Positions 52,066 through 60,558 of a DNA stretch of 64,000 nucleotides are shown piece after piece; within the stretch, counting starts at the first letter, position 1; every line of letters starts with the position of its first letter. This DNA is from JACQHM01 sp964535215 (GTDB taxonomy: Bacteria; Methylomirabilota; Methylomirabilia; Methylomirabilales; JACQHM01). The stretch is from assembly GCA_964535215.1 (NCBI GenBank), contig CAZHST010000012.1, forward strand, positions 15,016 to 79,015, in the 5' to 3' direction. Both the position numbers and the translations under genes were made by a program. The notes under the pieces were generated by a model, which did no database searches, was not told the DNA's origin, and saw only the letters and a list, made by a program, of their open reading frames with translations.

Positions 52066-52070
52066 GAGCG

Positions 52071-52595
52071 ATGGAAGTCTACCTCAGTGAAAATGCCTTC
52101 ATAGGCTTGCTCGTTTCGACCATCGAGGTTTATCAGAAAGAGTGCTTTGGCATCCTACTGGGCCATGCGACGCCCCAACGGGCTATGGTTGAATTCGTTG
52201 TCCCGTATCAGACCGCGAAGCGGAAGTTCCGCGAGGTGCACATTGATCTTAGGCGGAGCCGCCGGGTGGACGAGGCGGTGAAGACCGCCTCCCGCTGGGA
52301 GTTGGTGGGCGATTACCACTCCCACCCCATGTACAGGGACGTCAGGGCCACCACGAAGCTGAGCAAGGTTGATCAACAGTTCTTTAAGGATGGTTCCATC
52401 TCCATCGTGGTGGCGATCAACGACGTTGCAAGGCAGCAGCGGTGGAGTTACGTTAAGGGGGGGAGCCTCTCGGGCTCGATCAATGGCTACTCGATTCGGA
52501 TCACCGCCTATCGTAAGCTGAGCGGCCAGATCGAGCGGGCCCTCCTCCTCTGCCCCTACGCCATTGGGTTCCTGGAGCGGAAGGTGGCGCGGTAG
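52071..52595 (+). CDS. JAMM/MPN-domain putative metalloprotease
   Basis: The 174-residue protein has the JAMM zinc signature: Glu24 in QKECFGILLG, HSHP at 83-86 and S-x-x-D at 98-101. The spacing between the second histidine and the aspartate is about 15 residues, five longer than in typical JAMM enzymes. JAMM proteins remove ubiquitin-like tags or cut C-terminal extensions of sulfur carriers and other proteins. No ubiquitin-like partner is seen beside it. It starts after TAGGAG and is followed 13 bases later by the TIGR02757 gene. Confidence 0.75.
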   Translation: MEVYLSENAFIGLLVSTIEVYQKECFGILLGHATPQRAMVEFVVPYQTAKRKFREVHIDLRRSRRVDEAVKTASRWELVGDYHSHPMYRDVRATTKLSKVDQQFFKDGSISIVVAINDVARQQRWSYVKGGSLSGSINGYSIRITAYRKLSGQIERALLLCPYAIGFLERKVAR

Positions 52596-52608
52596 GGAGA
52601 GATTCCCT

Positions 52609-53448
52609 ATGGATGGGCGGAGAAGGGTGAGGCTGAAACGTTTCCTGGAGGGCCTCTCCCAGCGCCTCGATATAGGTGCCCTGGTGTTTGACCCTCTCCA
52701 GTTTCCCCACCGCTTGGAGAGTCCCGAGGATCGCGAGATCGCCGCTTTCGTGGCCGCCTCACTGGCCTATGGTCGCGTGAAGATTATCAACCGGCACGTG
52801 GCCGATGTCTTGAACCGGATGGGTCCTTCCCCCTTCCGGTTCGTTCTTACCTTCGATCCGGAGCGGGACGCCCACCGCTTTGACGGCTTTGTCCACCGGT
52901 TCAACTCGGGGAGGGATCTGGCCGTCCTCTGCTATCTGCTGAAACAGGTCCTGAGGGTTTACGGTTCCCTCAAGGCCTTCTTCCTGGCCGGCTACGACCC
53001 TAGCGACCAGGACATTGGAAAGGCCTTGACCCACTTCGTCGAGGGCCTCCTCCGCTTGGACGTCTCCCCCTTTTACCCTAACGGTCTCCTCCCGAGAGGG
53101 GCCGGGGTCCGTTTCTTCTTACCTTCCCCTCGGGATGGAAGCGCCTGCAAGCGTTTGAACCTCTTTCTCCGCTGGATGGTCAGGAGGGATCATCTGGACC
53201 TGGGGCTTTGGCCGGAGGTCGCCCCCTCGAAGCTCATCATGCCCGTGGACGTCCACGTCTCCCGCATCTCCCAACGGCTTGGCCTGACCCACTTGAAGAC
53301 CCCCTCTTGGCGAATGGCGGAAGAGATTACTTGGAACTTAAAGGCCCTGGATCCTGAAGACCCCGTCAAATACGACTTTGCCCTCTCGCACCCCAGGTTG
53401 CTTGAGGAAGGGAAGGGCCTGGGGATCAGTCCAGGCCCTGGGCGATGA
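52609..53448 (+). CDS. TIGR02757 (DUF2400) family protein
   Basis: The 279-residue protein matches the TIGR02757 family: DPLQFPHRLESPEDREIAAFVAASLAYGRVKII split over 29-62, FVHRFNSGRDLAVLCYLL, and the C-terminal HVSRISQRLGLTHLKTPSWRMAEEIT with a helix-hairpin-helix-like character. The function is not established; a DNA-glycosylase-like fold has been suggested for the family. The ATG follows AGGGAGAG. Its end overlaps the convergent phosphatase gene by 23 bases. Confidence 0.85.
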   Translation: MDGRRRVRLKRFLEGLSQRLDIGALVFDPLQFPHRLESPEDREIAAFVAASLAYGRVKIINRHVADVLNRMGPSPFRFVLTFDPERDAHRFDGFVHRFNSGRDLAVLCYLLKQVLRVYGSLKAFFLAGYDPSDQDIGKALTHFVEGLLRLDVSPFYPNGLLPRGAGVRFFLPSPRDGSACKRLNLFLRWMVRRDHLDLGLWPEVAPSKLIMPVDVHVSRISQRLGLTHLKTPSWRMAEEITWNLKALDPEDPVKYDFALSHPRLLEEGKGLGISPGPGR

Positions 53449-54205
53449 TCTGGAGCATCGCCTCATGGAGAAGACCGTTGGAGGCAACCACCTCCTGGCC
53501 GTAGACATTGAACCGCCCGCCGCGAAAGTCGGTGACCTTTCCCCCCGCCTCCTGGACGATCACGCTCCCCGCTGCCATATCCCATGGGTGGAGCTTCGGC
53601 TCCCAAAAGCCGTCGAACCGGCCGTTGGCAACGTAGCAGAGGTCCAGGCAGGCCGAGCCTGGGCGCCTAACGGCCTGGGCCACCTTTAAGAAATTGACGA
53701 AGTGGGCGATGTTATCCTCCCCCCCCTTTCGAACATCGTAGGGGAAGCCGGTCGCCAGGAGGGCCTTCGTCAGTTCCTTCACATCCGAGACCCGGATCCG
53801 TCTCCCGTTCAGAAGGGCCCCTCCTCCCCGCTCGGCCTCAAACAGCTCCTCTCGCAAAGGATCGTAGACGATACCGTAGATGATCTCCCCCCCTTTCTCG
53901 ATGGCAACCGCCACGGCAAAGAAGGGAAAGCCATGGGCGTAGTTGGTGGTTCCGTCCAGGGGGTCAATGATCCAGCGGTACTGGGCCCTTCCCTCGTGCC
54001 GCCCCTTCTCCTCGCCCAGGATGCTGTGGTCGGGGAACTCGCGAAGGATCGTCTCCCGGATCAGGGCCTCCGATTTCCGGTCCATCTCGGTGACGATGTC
54101 GATCTCCCCCTTGAAGTGGACGATCTGCTCCTCCCCAAACCCCTGCTTTAAGAGAACGCCGGCGGCTTTGATGGCCTGAAGGGCCACTTCCCGTATCCGT
54201 TCCAT
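53426..54205 (-). CDS. Inositol monophosphatase-family phosphatase
   Basis: The 259-residue protein has the metal-dependent phosphatase motifs LGEEKG, WIIDPLDGTTNYAHGFPFF and WDMAAGSVIVQEAGG. The family includes SuhB/inositol monophosphatase, fructose-1,6-bisphosphatase-like enzymes and HisN histidinol phosphatase. Since the his operon at the other end of the window lacks a phosphatase, a HisN role is possible but unproven. The AGGAGGAGG site before 54205 fixes the start. Confidence 0.9.
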   Translation of the reverse strand: MERIREVALQAIKAAGVLLKQGFGEEQIVHFKGEIDIVTEMDRKSEALIRETILREFPDHSILGEEKGRHEGRAQYRWIIDPLDGTTNYAHGFPFFAVAVAIEKGGEIIYGIVYDPLREELFEAERGGGALLNGRRIRVSDVKELTKALLATGFPYDVRKGGEDNIAHFVNFLKVAQAVRRPGSACLDLCYVANGRFDGFWEPKLHPWDMAAGSVIVQEAGGKVTDFRGGRFNVYGQEVVASNGLLHEAMLQIIAQGLD

Positions 54206-54293
54206 GGATTTCCTCCTCCTCATTCTTATACCACAAACCTCAGCGTGGATAAAGAAACGGCCCTGCCCTTGCAGCTTCTTCAGGGGAGGTGCT

Positions 54294-55106
54294 ATGATAA
54301 ACACGAAGGAGGGTCCTGTGGGTCAGGAGACAGAAACAGACATTCGGGGAAGGGTCAGGGCCCAGTTCGGACAACGGGCGGAGGCCTACGCCACGAGCCA
54401 CCCTCATGCCTTTGGTGAAAGCCTCACCCTCATGGTCGAGTGGGGTGATCCTCAACCTTCCTCCCTCGTGCTGGACATTGCAACCGGGACGGGTTTCACT
54501 GCCTTCGCCTTCGCCGAACGGGCCCGAAAGGTTTTCGCCACCGATCTCACCCTCGCCATGCTGAAGGAGGCCCGCCGCTTAGCCAGGGAGCGGGGCCTTT
54601 CCAACATCAGCTTTCAGGTGGCCTCGGCCGAGGCCCTCCCCTTTCGTGATGAAACCTTCGACCTGGTCACCTGCCGGCTTGCCCCCCATCACTTCGCCGA
54701 TGTCAGACGGTTCTTCCGGGAAGCGAAGCGGGTGCTGAAGTCTGGGGGCACGTTGGTGCTGACCGACTCTAGCAGCCCGGAGGATCCGGAGGTGGCCAGG
54801 TGGCAGCAGGAGGTTGAGAAACTCCGGGACCCTTCCCACGGGAGAAACTACAGCCCCTCCGAGTGGCGGGGGATGGGGGAGGAGGCAGGGTTCACCATCG
54901 AGCGGTTCACCACCGAGCTTCGTTCCCGCCTCATCTTCTCCGACTGGGTGAGGCGGTCAGGGACGCCGCCAGAGGTTGTCGCCGACCTCCGCGAGAGGTT
55001 CCGGAGGGCCTCCAAAGCGGTGCGGGAGGCCTTCCAGATCACCGATGAGGGGGACGAGATCCATTTCTCCTGGATGCTGACCATCCTGTTGGCAAGGAAA
55101 GGGTAA
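54294..55106 (+). CDS. Class I SAM-dependent methyltransferase
   Basis: The 270-residue protein has motif I VLDIATGTGFTAFAFAER, the acidic ATDLT loop, DLVTCRLAPHHFADV and a hydrophobic VLKSGGTLVLTD strand. The profile is of the UbiE/COQ5-like group, whose members methylate small lipids or quinones; the substrate is unknown. A GGGGAGGT site precedes the ATG. It is divergent from the phosphatase and followed 3 bases later by a second methyltransferase. Confidence 0.85.
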   Translation: MINTKEGPVGQETETDIRGRVRAQFGQRAEAYATSHPHAFGESLTLMVEWGDPQPSSLVLDIATGTGFTAFAFAERARKVFATDLTLAMLKEARRLARERGLSNISFQVASAEALPFRDETFDLVTCRLAPHHFADVRRFFREAKRVLKSGGTLVLTDSSSPEDPEVARWQQEVEKLRDPSHGRNYSPSEWRGMGEEAGFTIERFTTELRSRLIFSDWVRRSGTPPEVVADLRERFRRASKAVREAFQITDEGDEIHFSWMLTILLARKG

Positions 55107-55109
55107 AGG

Positions 55110-55877
55110 ATGGGGACGGGGGAGCCGTGGTCGGAGCGAAAAGCCCGCTGGTATAGCAAGGCCCAGCGCCTGAGTGACTATCCCGAGAAGGTGATGGAGG
55201 CCCTGGCCCCCCTCCTCAAAGGGTGTCGGACCGTCCTGGACGTGGGAGCGGGCTCCGGGGCCTTAAGCCTTCCCCTGGCGAAGGTGATGGACCAGGTCAC
55301 AGCCCTCGACCCCTCCCCGGCCATGCTGAAAGAACTGAAACGGCTCATGGAGGAGGAGGGTCTTTCGAACATCATCTGCATCGAAGGGAGGTGGGGGGAG
55401 GTGGCCGTGGAGCCCCATGACCTTTTGCTGGTGGCCAACGTCCCAGGGGTCCTGAACGATGTCCCCGGCTTTGTGGAGCAGGCGACCCGGGTGGCGAGGC
55501 GGGTGATCGCCATCATCCAGCACGTGGAAACGGGCCGTGAGAAATTTTACTTCGACGAGCTGTACCCCCTCCTCTTTGGAAAACCGTACCCGCCGAGGGG
55601 TGATTATCTGGGGACCTACGTGGAGCTTTACCGGCTAGGCATCCACGCCGATGTCCGGATCCTCGACTACCACTTCGATCAACCCTTCGCCGACCTTGAT
55701 GAGGCCGTGGAGTTCTGGAAGGAGCACCTCCGCCTGGAGGGGGACGAACACGACGGGACGTTAAGGGAGTTCCTGAGGACGAAGCTCCTCCCTTTCGGAG
55801 CCGGCCTCCTCGCCCCCATCCCGAAGCGGAGTGCCCTGATCTCCTGGCCTGTCAGGGGCCAAAGCTCGCTCCGATAA
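55110..55877 (+). CDS. Class I SAM-dependent methyltransferase
   Basis: The 255-residue protein has VLDVGAGSGALSLPLAK and TALDPSPAMLKELKRLM, then a VANVPGVLNDVPGFV segment in place of the usual motif IV. The second half is less conserved and may define substrate choice. Tandem arrangement with the preceding methyltransferase suggests linked steps. The product is unknown. Confidence 0.8.
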   Translation: MGTGEPWSERKARWYSKAQRLSDYPEKVMEALAPLLKGCRTVLDVGAGSGALSLPLAKVMDQVTALDPSPAMLKELKRLMEEEGLSNIICIEGRWGEVAVEPHDLLLVANVPGVLNDVPGFVEQATRVARRVIAIIQHVETGREKFYFDELYPLLFGKPYPPRGDYLGTYVELYRLGIHADVRILDYHFDQPFADLDEAVEFWKEHLRLEGDEHDGTLREFLRTKLLPFGAGLLAPIPKRSALISWPVRGQSSLR

Positions 55878-55909
55878 CAGGCCTCCTCTCTGCCCCCTCA
55901 TTATTTTTC

Positions 55910-55939
55910 TTGACAACCCTGGAACTTTGCTAGTATCTA
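55910..55939 (+). promoter_or_regulatory. Probable promoter of the restriction-modification genes
   Basis: TTGACA (55910-55915) is followed by TATCTA (55934-55939) at 18 bases. The region to the start codon is AT-rich, unlike the surrounding DNA. No controller-protein gene is seen. No gene lies in the 142 bases between the methyltransferase and the restriction gene. Confidence 0.55.
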
Positions 55940-56019
55940 ATTGATTAACATGTAAGTTATGTACGGGGATTAGGCAAATCTGTAGGTCACGTAATCATGA
56001 GACCAAGGGAACGACCCGA

Positions 56020-56976
56020 ATGAGCAAACATTACCACTCCTATGACAGCTTCGAAGACTTCTTGCAAACGACGGCGGTTGACCTTGAGATACTGCTACCC
56101 AAGCTATTTATTCAGGAGATTTGCGACTTCTATCTGAATCCACGCTATCTCCGAGGGAGCGACTTCTTGATGCGGTGGTCCCAAGGTCGCTGGGCTGAAG
56201 ATATTGTTGTGAGAGCCATCAATGCCACCGGGAAGTTCCGGGCTGTACCCTATGGCCCTTCCAGTGTGGCCCCATCCGATCCTCAGGAGATGGAGCGGTA
56301 CTTTGAACGCCTTGACCGTGCAGGTGCGGCCGGCAAGCGGCCTGATCTGTTGATCCTGTCCCGGCCTGACTATGAAACGATCCGTAGGCAACTGGATACA
56401 GTGGGCCTGGATAACATACCGTTCACACCAGAAGAATCACTAAAGTTCTTGCTCTCTAATGCCCTCATAGCCGTTGAGGTGGAGAGCAGCCTCTGGGTGG
56501 CCAACCAGATGCCAGACTACGGCAAAGGGAAACCGCTTACAAGACAGGGGCATCCTGATCTTATCGGCTTCGCTAAGAACAAAAAGGTGCCGACAGTGAT
56601 TATCAAAGACGAGGATCTTGAACCCTTACAGCAATGGGAGGCTGAACGACGTGTGCCCATCTTTGTCTTCCACGTGTTTTATGACCAGGCCTATTATATA
56701 TCCTTGAAGCGCGCCCGTTGGTTGATCAACGAAGGTATTATTATCCTAACAAAGCAGACGTTCTATGCCCCAGGCGGTCCCACGACGCAGAAGCCGATCT
56801 ACAAAATCTGGTATACCCTGGCCTATCCGTTGGGGAAAATGACTCGAGCACCTGAAATGGCAGCGAAGTTTATTCAGGACAAAAACGGTCACATCTTGCC
56901 CTACGTGCACTTTTCCGGAGGGGAGATGGTTTTGTCACAGGAGATCCTAGAGGAGTTACGGGGCCGATTACGATGA
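56020..56976 (+). CDS. Type II restriction endonuclease, probably AccI family
   Basis: The 318-residue protein has VDLEILLPKLFIQEICDFYLNPRYLRGSDFLMRWSQGRW split over 20-58, KRPDLLIL (Asp109) and IAVEVESS (Glu153, Glu155), which fit a PD-(D/E)xK-like metal site with E-x-E rather than the common ExK. The N-terminal pattern recalls the RE_AccI family (cuts GTMKAC). The next gene is its methyltransferase, overlapping by 4 bases. Codon use and lower GC mark it as acquired. The family call is from memory of the pattern and should be checked. Confidence 0.6.
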   Translation: MSKHYHSYDSFEDFLQTTAVDLEILLPKLFIQEICDFYLNPRYLRGSDFLMRWSQGRWAEDIVVRAINATGKFRAVPYGPSSVAPSDPQEMERYFERLDRAGAAGKRPDLLILSRPDYETIRRQLDTVGLDNIPFTPEESLKFLLSNALIAVEVESSLWVANQMPDYGKGKPLTRQGHPDLIGFAKNKKVPTVIIKDEDLEPLQQWEAERRVPIFVFHVFYDQAYYISLKRARWLINEGIIILTKQTFYAPGGPTTQKPIYKIWYTLAYPLGKMTRAPEMAAKFIQDKNGHILPYVHFSGGEMVLSQEILEELRGRLR

Positions 56977-59102
56977 ATGTTAATCCTCTGGAAAGAATGG
57001 TCAGCGAACTGGCTGACCGATTAGCTCCAGCGGTGAGGCTGCCTACCCAACGCTACGACGATAGGCTGGCTCAGTGGGTTGCTTTTCACGGTCTGGAGGG
57101 AACGAACATCACCACCATCGTCACTCGCCAGGCTGCGTTGAACCTCGTGCTTAAGGGATTAATCTGCCACTTAGCTGGATCGGGACCGCTACCCAACCCC
57201 GCACCGGCAAGCTGTATTCTGGCCGAAGCTGATGCCTTCATTCAAAAAGCCGGCTGGGGACACCTGTCACCTTCTTACTTGGATGACTTGGCTTTTGAAG
57301 CCAACGTTTCGGTAGATGTTCAGGCTACAGCGCACGTCATTTCATTCCTCAAGATGAATATGCAACAGGATATTATTGGTGCCCTCTATGCGAGGCTGGT
57401 GCCCCAAGACGCCAGGCGAACCCTCGGACAGTTCTGGACACCCGCTGCCATTGCCGAATTCATGACGCGGTGGGCAATCCAGAAACCAGAGGATCGGGTG
57501 CTGGATCCCGCCTTTGGTTCAGGCGTCTTCTTGCTAGCTGCTATCGAGCGTCTGCTCACTCTGGGACAATCAGAGGTTGTGGCGTCTCGGCAAGTGGCTG
57601 GGGTGGAACTGAGCCCCCTTGCCTTTTTGATGGGCCTGGCAAATGTACTCTTACGCTATCCTCAGGGGCGGCCATTTTTACGCCTGGGCGACTTTATCGT
57701 GCCCCAGCGGGAGCCGTTAGAGATCTTGCAGGAACCTCCTATTGTGTACAATGCCGGAGCCCCACAACTGCCCCTTCCAGGGTTGGAGCCGACCATGCCG
57801 GCGATATTCCCAAACGGTTTTGATGCTATCGTATGTAACCCACCCTACACACGGCATCACCGCCTGCCTGAAACGTATAAGGCGTCATGGGGAGCCCAGA
57901 TGGAGCAGCAGTTCGGCCTGCGTCTCAGTCGCTTTTCCAGCCTGTTTGCCTACTTCTTCGTGCAAGCAACCCGGATGCTGAAACCAAGCGGGAGGATGGC
58001 CTTCATCACGCCAGCCGTCGTGTTTGAGGCATCTTACAGCCGTCAAGTTAAGGAGTTCATTCTTCGCTATCTGCGGTTGCGGGCTATCGTCACCTTCCAT
58101 GAATCGCTATCGGTCTTCGAGAGCGTGGACACGGCGGCCTGTATCACACTGGTGGAGGGACCGGAAGCGTCACCGGTTAAGGAGGTCATCCACGCTGAGG
58201 TGAGGGAATGGCCAGGGGTTGAAGAACTGTTAGAGGCCGTCAAGCAAGGGAAAGCGGCAACGTATCCATGGGGTACCATAAGCCCCATTACTTGGCAAGA
58301 ATTACAGCCGCGTCGTAAGTGGAGTATCATCCCGCGGGAGAACGATCGCTTTGCCCACGAGAGTTTTGTTCCGTTAGTCCAAATCGCCCACGTGGTTCGG
58401 GGGATTGCTACTGGTGCGAACAACTTTTTTGTGCTTTCCGATGCGGAGGTCCAAGAGTGGGGCTTGAACCCCCGTTACCTGCGTCCCGTACTCACAAAAA
58501 ACCGTGAGGCATCAGGTTATGTATTTGATCAGGATGACTTTAAACGAATTGGCCGTGAGGGCAAGAAGCGCTGGTTACTCTACCTGACCGATCCGGTGCA
58601 GCCGGGAACGCCAGAGGAACGCTATATTCGCCACGGAGAGTCGTTAGGGCTTCACACCAGGAGCCTGGTTCGAACACGATCCCTCTGGTATGAAATGGAG
58701 CAGCGTGAACCAGCGCCGATCTACTTTACCTACCTGAGTCGCAAGAAATCCCGGTTTATCCATAACCGGGCTGGTGTTCTGGCCCTTAATGTGTTCCTGT
58801 ACATCTATCCAGATCCCGTAATTGCCCAAAATGAGACGGTACTAAAAGCCCTGCTGGCTCTGCTCAATTCGATGGTTTCTAAACAAGCGCTTCGACACGT
58901 AGGTCGTAGCTATGGTGGGGACACGATTAAGTTAGAACCACGAGAACTGGATCGGTTGCCCGTGATTCACCCATTGAAATTAGACGAGACTGAATGTAGG
59001 CGTCTTGCTACGCTCTTCGACACGCTATGTGCGGCCAATTCCGATGAGGAAGAAGAGGCCATTCGTCAAGCCATTGATAAGATGGTGAAGGGAGTTTCCT
59101 AA
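56973..59102 (+). CDS. N6-adenine DNA methyltransferase of the restriction-modification pair
   Basis: The 709-residue enzyme has LGQFWTPAAIAEFM, motif I LDPAFGSGVFLLAA (about 174-187), the catalytic NPPY motif (about residue 289), a SLFAYFFVQATRMLKPSGRMAFITP segment condensed from motif VI, and a C-terminal target-recognition region. It would protect host DNA at the sites cut by the preceding enzyme. It resembles type II gamma-class methylases such as those paired with AccI-like enzymes. GC content is clearly below the rest of the window. The next gene, a MarR regulator, starts 4 bases later. Confidence 0.87.
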   Translation: MNVNPLERMVSELADRLAPAVRLPTQRYDDRLAQWVAFHGLEGTNITTIVTRQAALNLVLKGLICHLAGSGPLPNPAPASCILAEADAFIQKAGWGHLSPSYLDDLAFEANVSVDVQATAHVISFLKMNMQQDIIGALYARLVPQDARRTLGQFWTPAAIAEFMTRWAIQKPEDRVLDPAFGSGVFLLAAIERLLTLGQSEVVASRQVAGVELSPLAFLMGLANVLLRYPQGRPFLRLGDFIVPQREPLEILQEPPIVYNAGAPQLPLPGLEPTMPAIFPNGFDAIVCNPPYTRHHRLPETYKASWGAQMEQQFGLRLSRFSSLFAYFFVQATRMLKPSGRMAFITPAVVFEASYSRQVKEFILRYLRLRAIVTFHESLSVFESVDTAACITLVEGPEASPVKEVIHAEVREWPGVEELLEAVKQGKAATYPWGTISPITWQELQPRRKWSIIPRENDRFAHESFVPLVQIAHVVRGIATGANNFFVLSDAEVQEWGLNPRYLRPVLTKNREASGYVFDQDDFKRIGREGKKRWLLYLTDPVQPGTPEERYIRHGESLGLHTRSLVRTRSLWYEMEQREPAPIYFTYLSRKKSRFIHNRAGVLALNVFLYIYPDPVIAQNETVLKALLALLNSMVSKQALRHVGRSYGGDTIKLEPRELDRLPVIHPLKLDETECRRLATLFDTLCAANSDEEEEAIRQAIDKMVKGVS

Positions 59103-59106
59103 CACG

Positions 59107-59526
59107 ATGAAGTTTCAGGAGCATACCTGCTTTTGGATGGATGTAGCCACCCGGAAGATTACCCGGTACTACAACCGAAGGCTGGCCGAGTTCGGGATCA
59201 CTTACAATCACTATTTCATCCTGACAATCCTCTGGGAGAAGGAGGGGGTTAATGTCAAGGACCTCTGCCGGTACCTCTTCTTAGACAGCCCTTCCCTGAC
59301 CGGCCACTTGGACCGGATGGAACGGGCAGGTCTGGTGGTGCGGAAAGCTGACCTGAGGGATCGGCGGGCGATCCGGGTGTGCCTCACCGAGAAGGGGAAG
59401 GAGCTCCAGGAGAAGCTGGAGCCCATCGGCCAGGAGCTGAAAGACCTGCTCCAGAAAGGGGTTCCGAAAGAAGTGTTGAGGGCGTTTCAAGAAGGCTTGG
59501 TGCATATCCACAGGCGAATCGGGTGA
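59107..59526 (+). CDS. MarR-family transcriptional regulator
   Basis: The 139-residue protein has a winged helix-turn-helix: YNHYFILTILWEKEGVNVKDLCRYLFLDSPSLTGHLDRMERAGLVVRKADLRDRRAIRVCLTEKGKEL condensed over residues ~36-101. Such proteins respond to phenolic or oxidising compounds. Base composition is back to the GC-rich level, so it probably belongs to the host and not to the restriction island, though it follows that island closely. Downstream protease and oxidoreductase genes could be targets. Confidence 0.88.
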   Translation: MKFQEHTCFWMDVATRKITRYYNRRLAEFGITYNHYFILTILWEKEGVNVKDLCRYLFLDSPSLTGHLDRMERAGLVVRKADLRDRRAIRVCLTEKGKELQEKLEPIGQELKDLLQKGVPKEVLRAFQEGLVHIHRRIG

Positions 59527-59550
59527 TTTTGGTTCCTCACCGGTGACTTC

Positions 59551-60543
59551 ATGGACGGCTGGGTCATGGCAGGAGAGGGCAGCCACTCTGAAGAGGAGGC
59601 CCTGGACGCCTACTCGAAGATCGTTGTCCGTGTGGCGGAGCTGTTGAGCCCTTCCGTGGTGAACATCAATGTGCTCCGGCCGGTCCGCGACCCGTACCGG
59701 CGCATCCTGCATCAGGGGAAGGGGCAGGGGTCTGGCTTCATCGTCACCCCCGATGGTTTCACCCTGACGAACAGCCATGTGGTCCAGGGAGCCCCTTCGG
59801 TCGAGGTCACCTTGAACGATGGGAGGACCTTTGAGACAGAGGTGGTCGGGGCCGATCCCTTCACGGACCTCGCCCTTTTAAGGATCCCTGCCGGGGCCCT
59901 CCCCACCGCCAGACTCGGCGATTCGGATGCCGTCAGGGTTGGCCAGCTGGTCGTCGCCATCGGGAATCCCCTAGGATTCCAGTGCACGGTAACGGCCGGT
60001 GTCATCAGCGCCCTCGGAAGGGCCTTCATGGTTAGGCCTGGACGCTTGATCGAGAACATCATCCAGACGGATGCAGCTTTGAACCCCGGGAGCTCGGGCG
60101 GACCCCTGGCCGATGCCGAAGGGAGGGTCATCGGGATTAACACGGCCATCGTCCAGCCGGCCCAGGGGCTCTGTTTCGCCATTCCGATCAACACGGCGAA
60201 GCGGATCATCCCCCACCTGATTGCTGAAGGGAAGGTCCGCCGTGGCTACCTGGGGATCATGGTCCAGAAGGGGAAGATCCCCCCTCCCCTTGTGAAGCTC
60301 CACGGGCTCGCCCGGGTGGATGGGCTGAGGATTGTTGGAGTGGATGAAGGAGGACCGGCAGATCGGGCCGGGCTCCGGAGGGGGGATATCCTCCTGGAGC
60401 TGGACGGGAACCCTATCGAGGGGATCGGGGACCTTCACCGCTTCCTGGAAGAGTGTCCCCCCGGTTACAGCTACCCCCTTGTGGTCTTGAGAGGAGAGCG
60501 GAGGGTGAGGGTGGAGGTGACACCGGTGGAGATGGAGTCCTGA
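59551..60543 (+). CDS. HtrA/DegP-like serine protease with one PDZ domain
   Basis: The 330-residue protein has a trypsin-like domain with the triad His in LTNSHVV, Asp in TDLALLR and Ser in NPGSSGGPL, and a PDZ domain (about 245-325) with GLRRGDILLELDGNPI. HtrA proteases handle misfolded envelope proteins. No signal peptide or anchor is seen, so either it is cytoplasmic or the start is wrong; ATGs at 59551 and 59566 both lack a clear ribosome site. It follows the MarR gene by 24 bases. Confidence 0.85.
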   Translation: MDGWVMAGEGSHSEEEALDAYSKIVVRVAELLSPSVVNINVLRPVRDPYRRILHQGKGQGSGFIVTPDGFTLTNSHVVQGAPSVEVTLNDGRTFETEVVGADPFTDLALLRIPAGALPTARLGDSDAVRVGQLVVAIGNPLGFQCTVTAGVISALGRAFMVRPGRLIENIIQTDAALNPGSSGGPLADAEGRVIGINTAIVQPAQGLCFAIPINTAKRIIPHLIAEGKVRRGYLGIMVQKGKIPPPLVKLHGLARVDGLRIVGVDEGGPADRAGLRRGDILLELDGNPIEGIGDLHRFLEECPPGYSYPLVVLRGERRVRVEVTPVEMES

Positions 60544-60558
60544 GAGGGGAGGTGGTTG

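Noticed and set aside
51760..52070. Known riboswitch or structured RNA (c-di-GMP, ZTP, SRP, tmRNA, RNase P) in the leader of the JAMM gene
   Set aside because: None of the conserved core motifs of these RNAs could be matched by eye.
55878..59106. Integrated phage or transposon around the restriction genes
   Set aside because: No integrase, transposase, target-site duplication or terminal inverted repeat was found at the borders.
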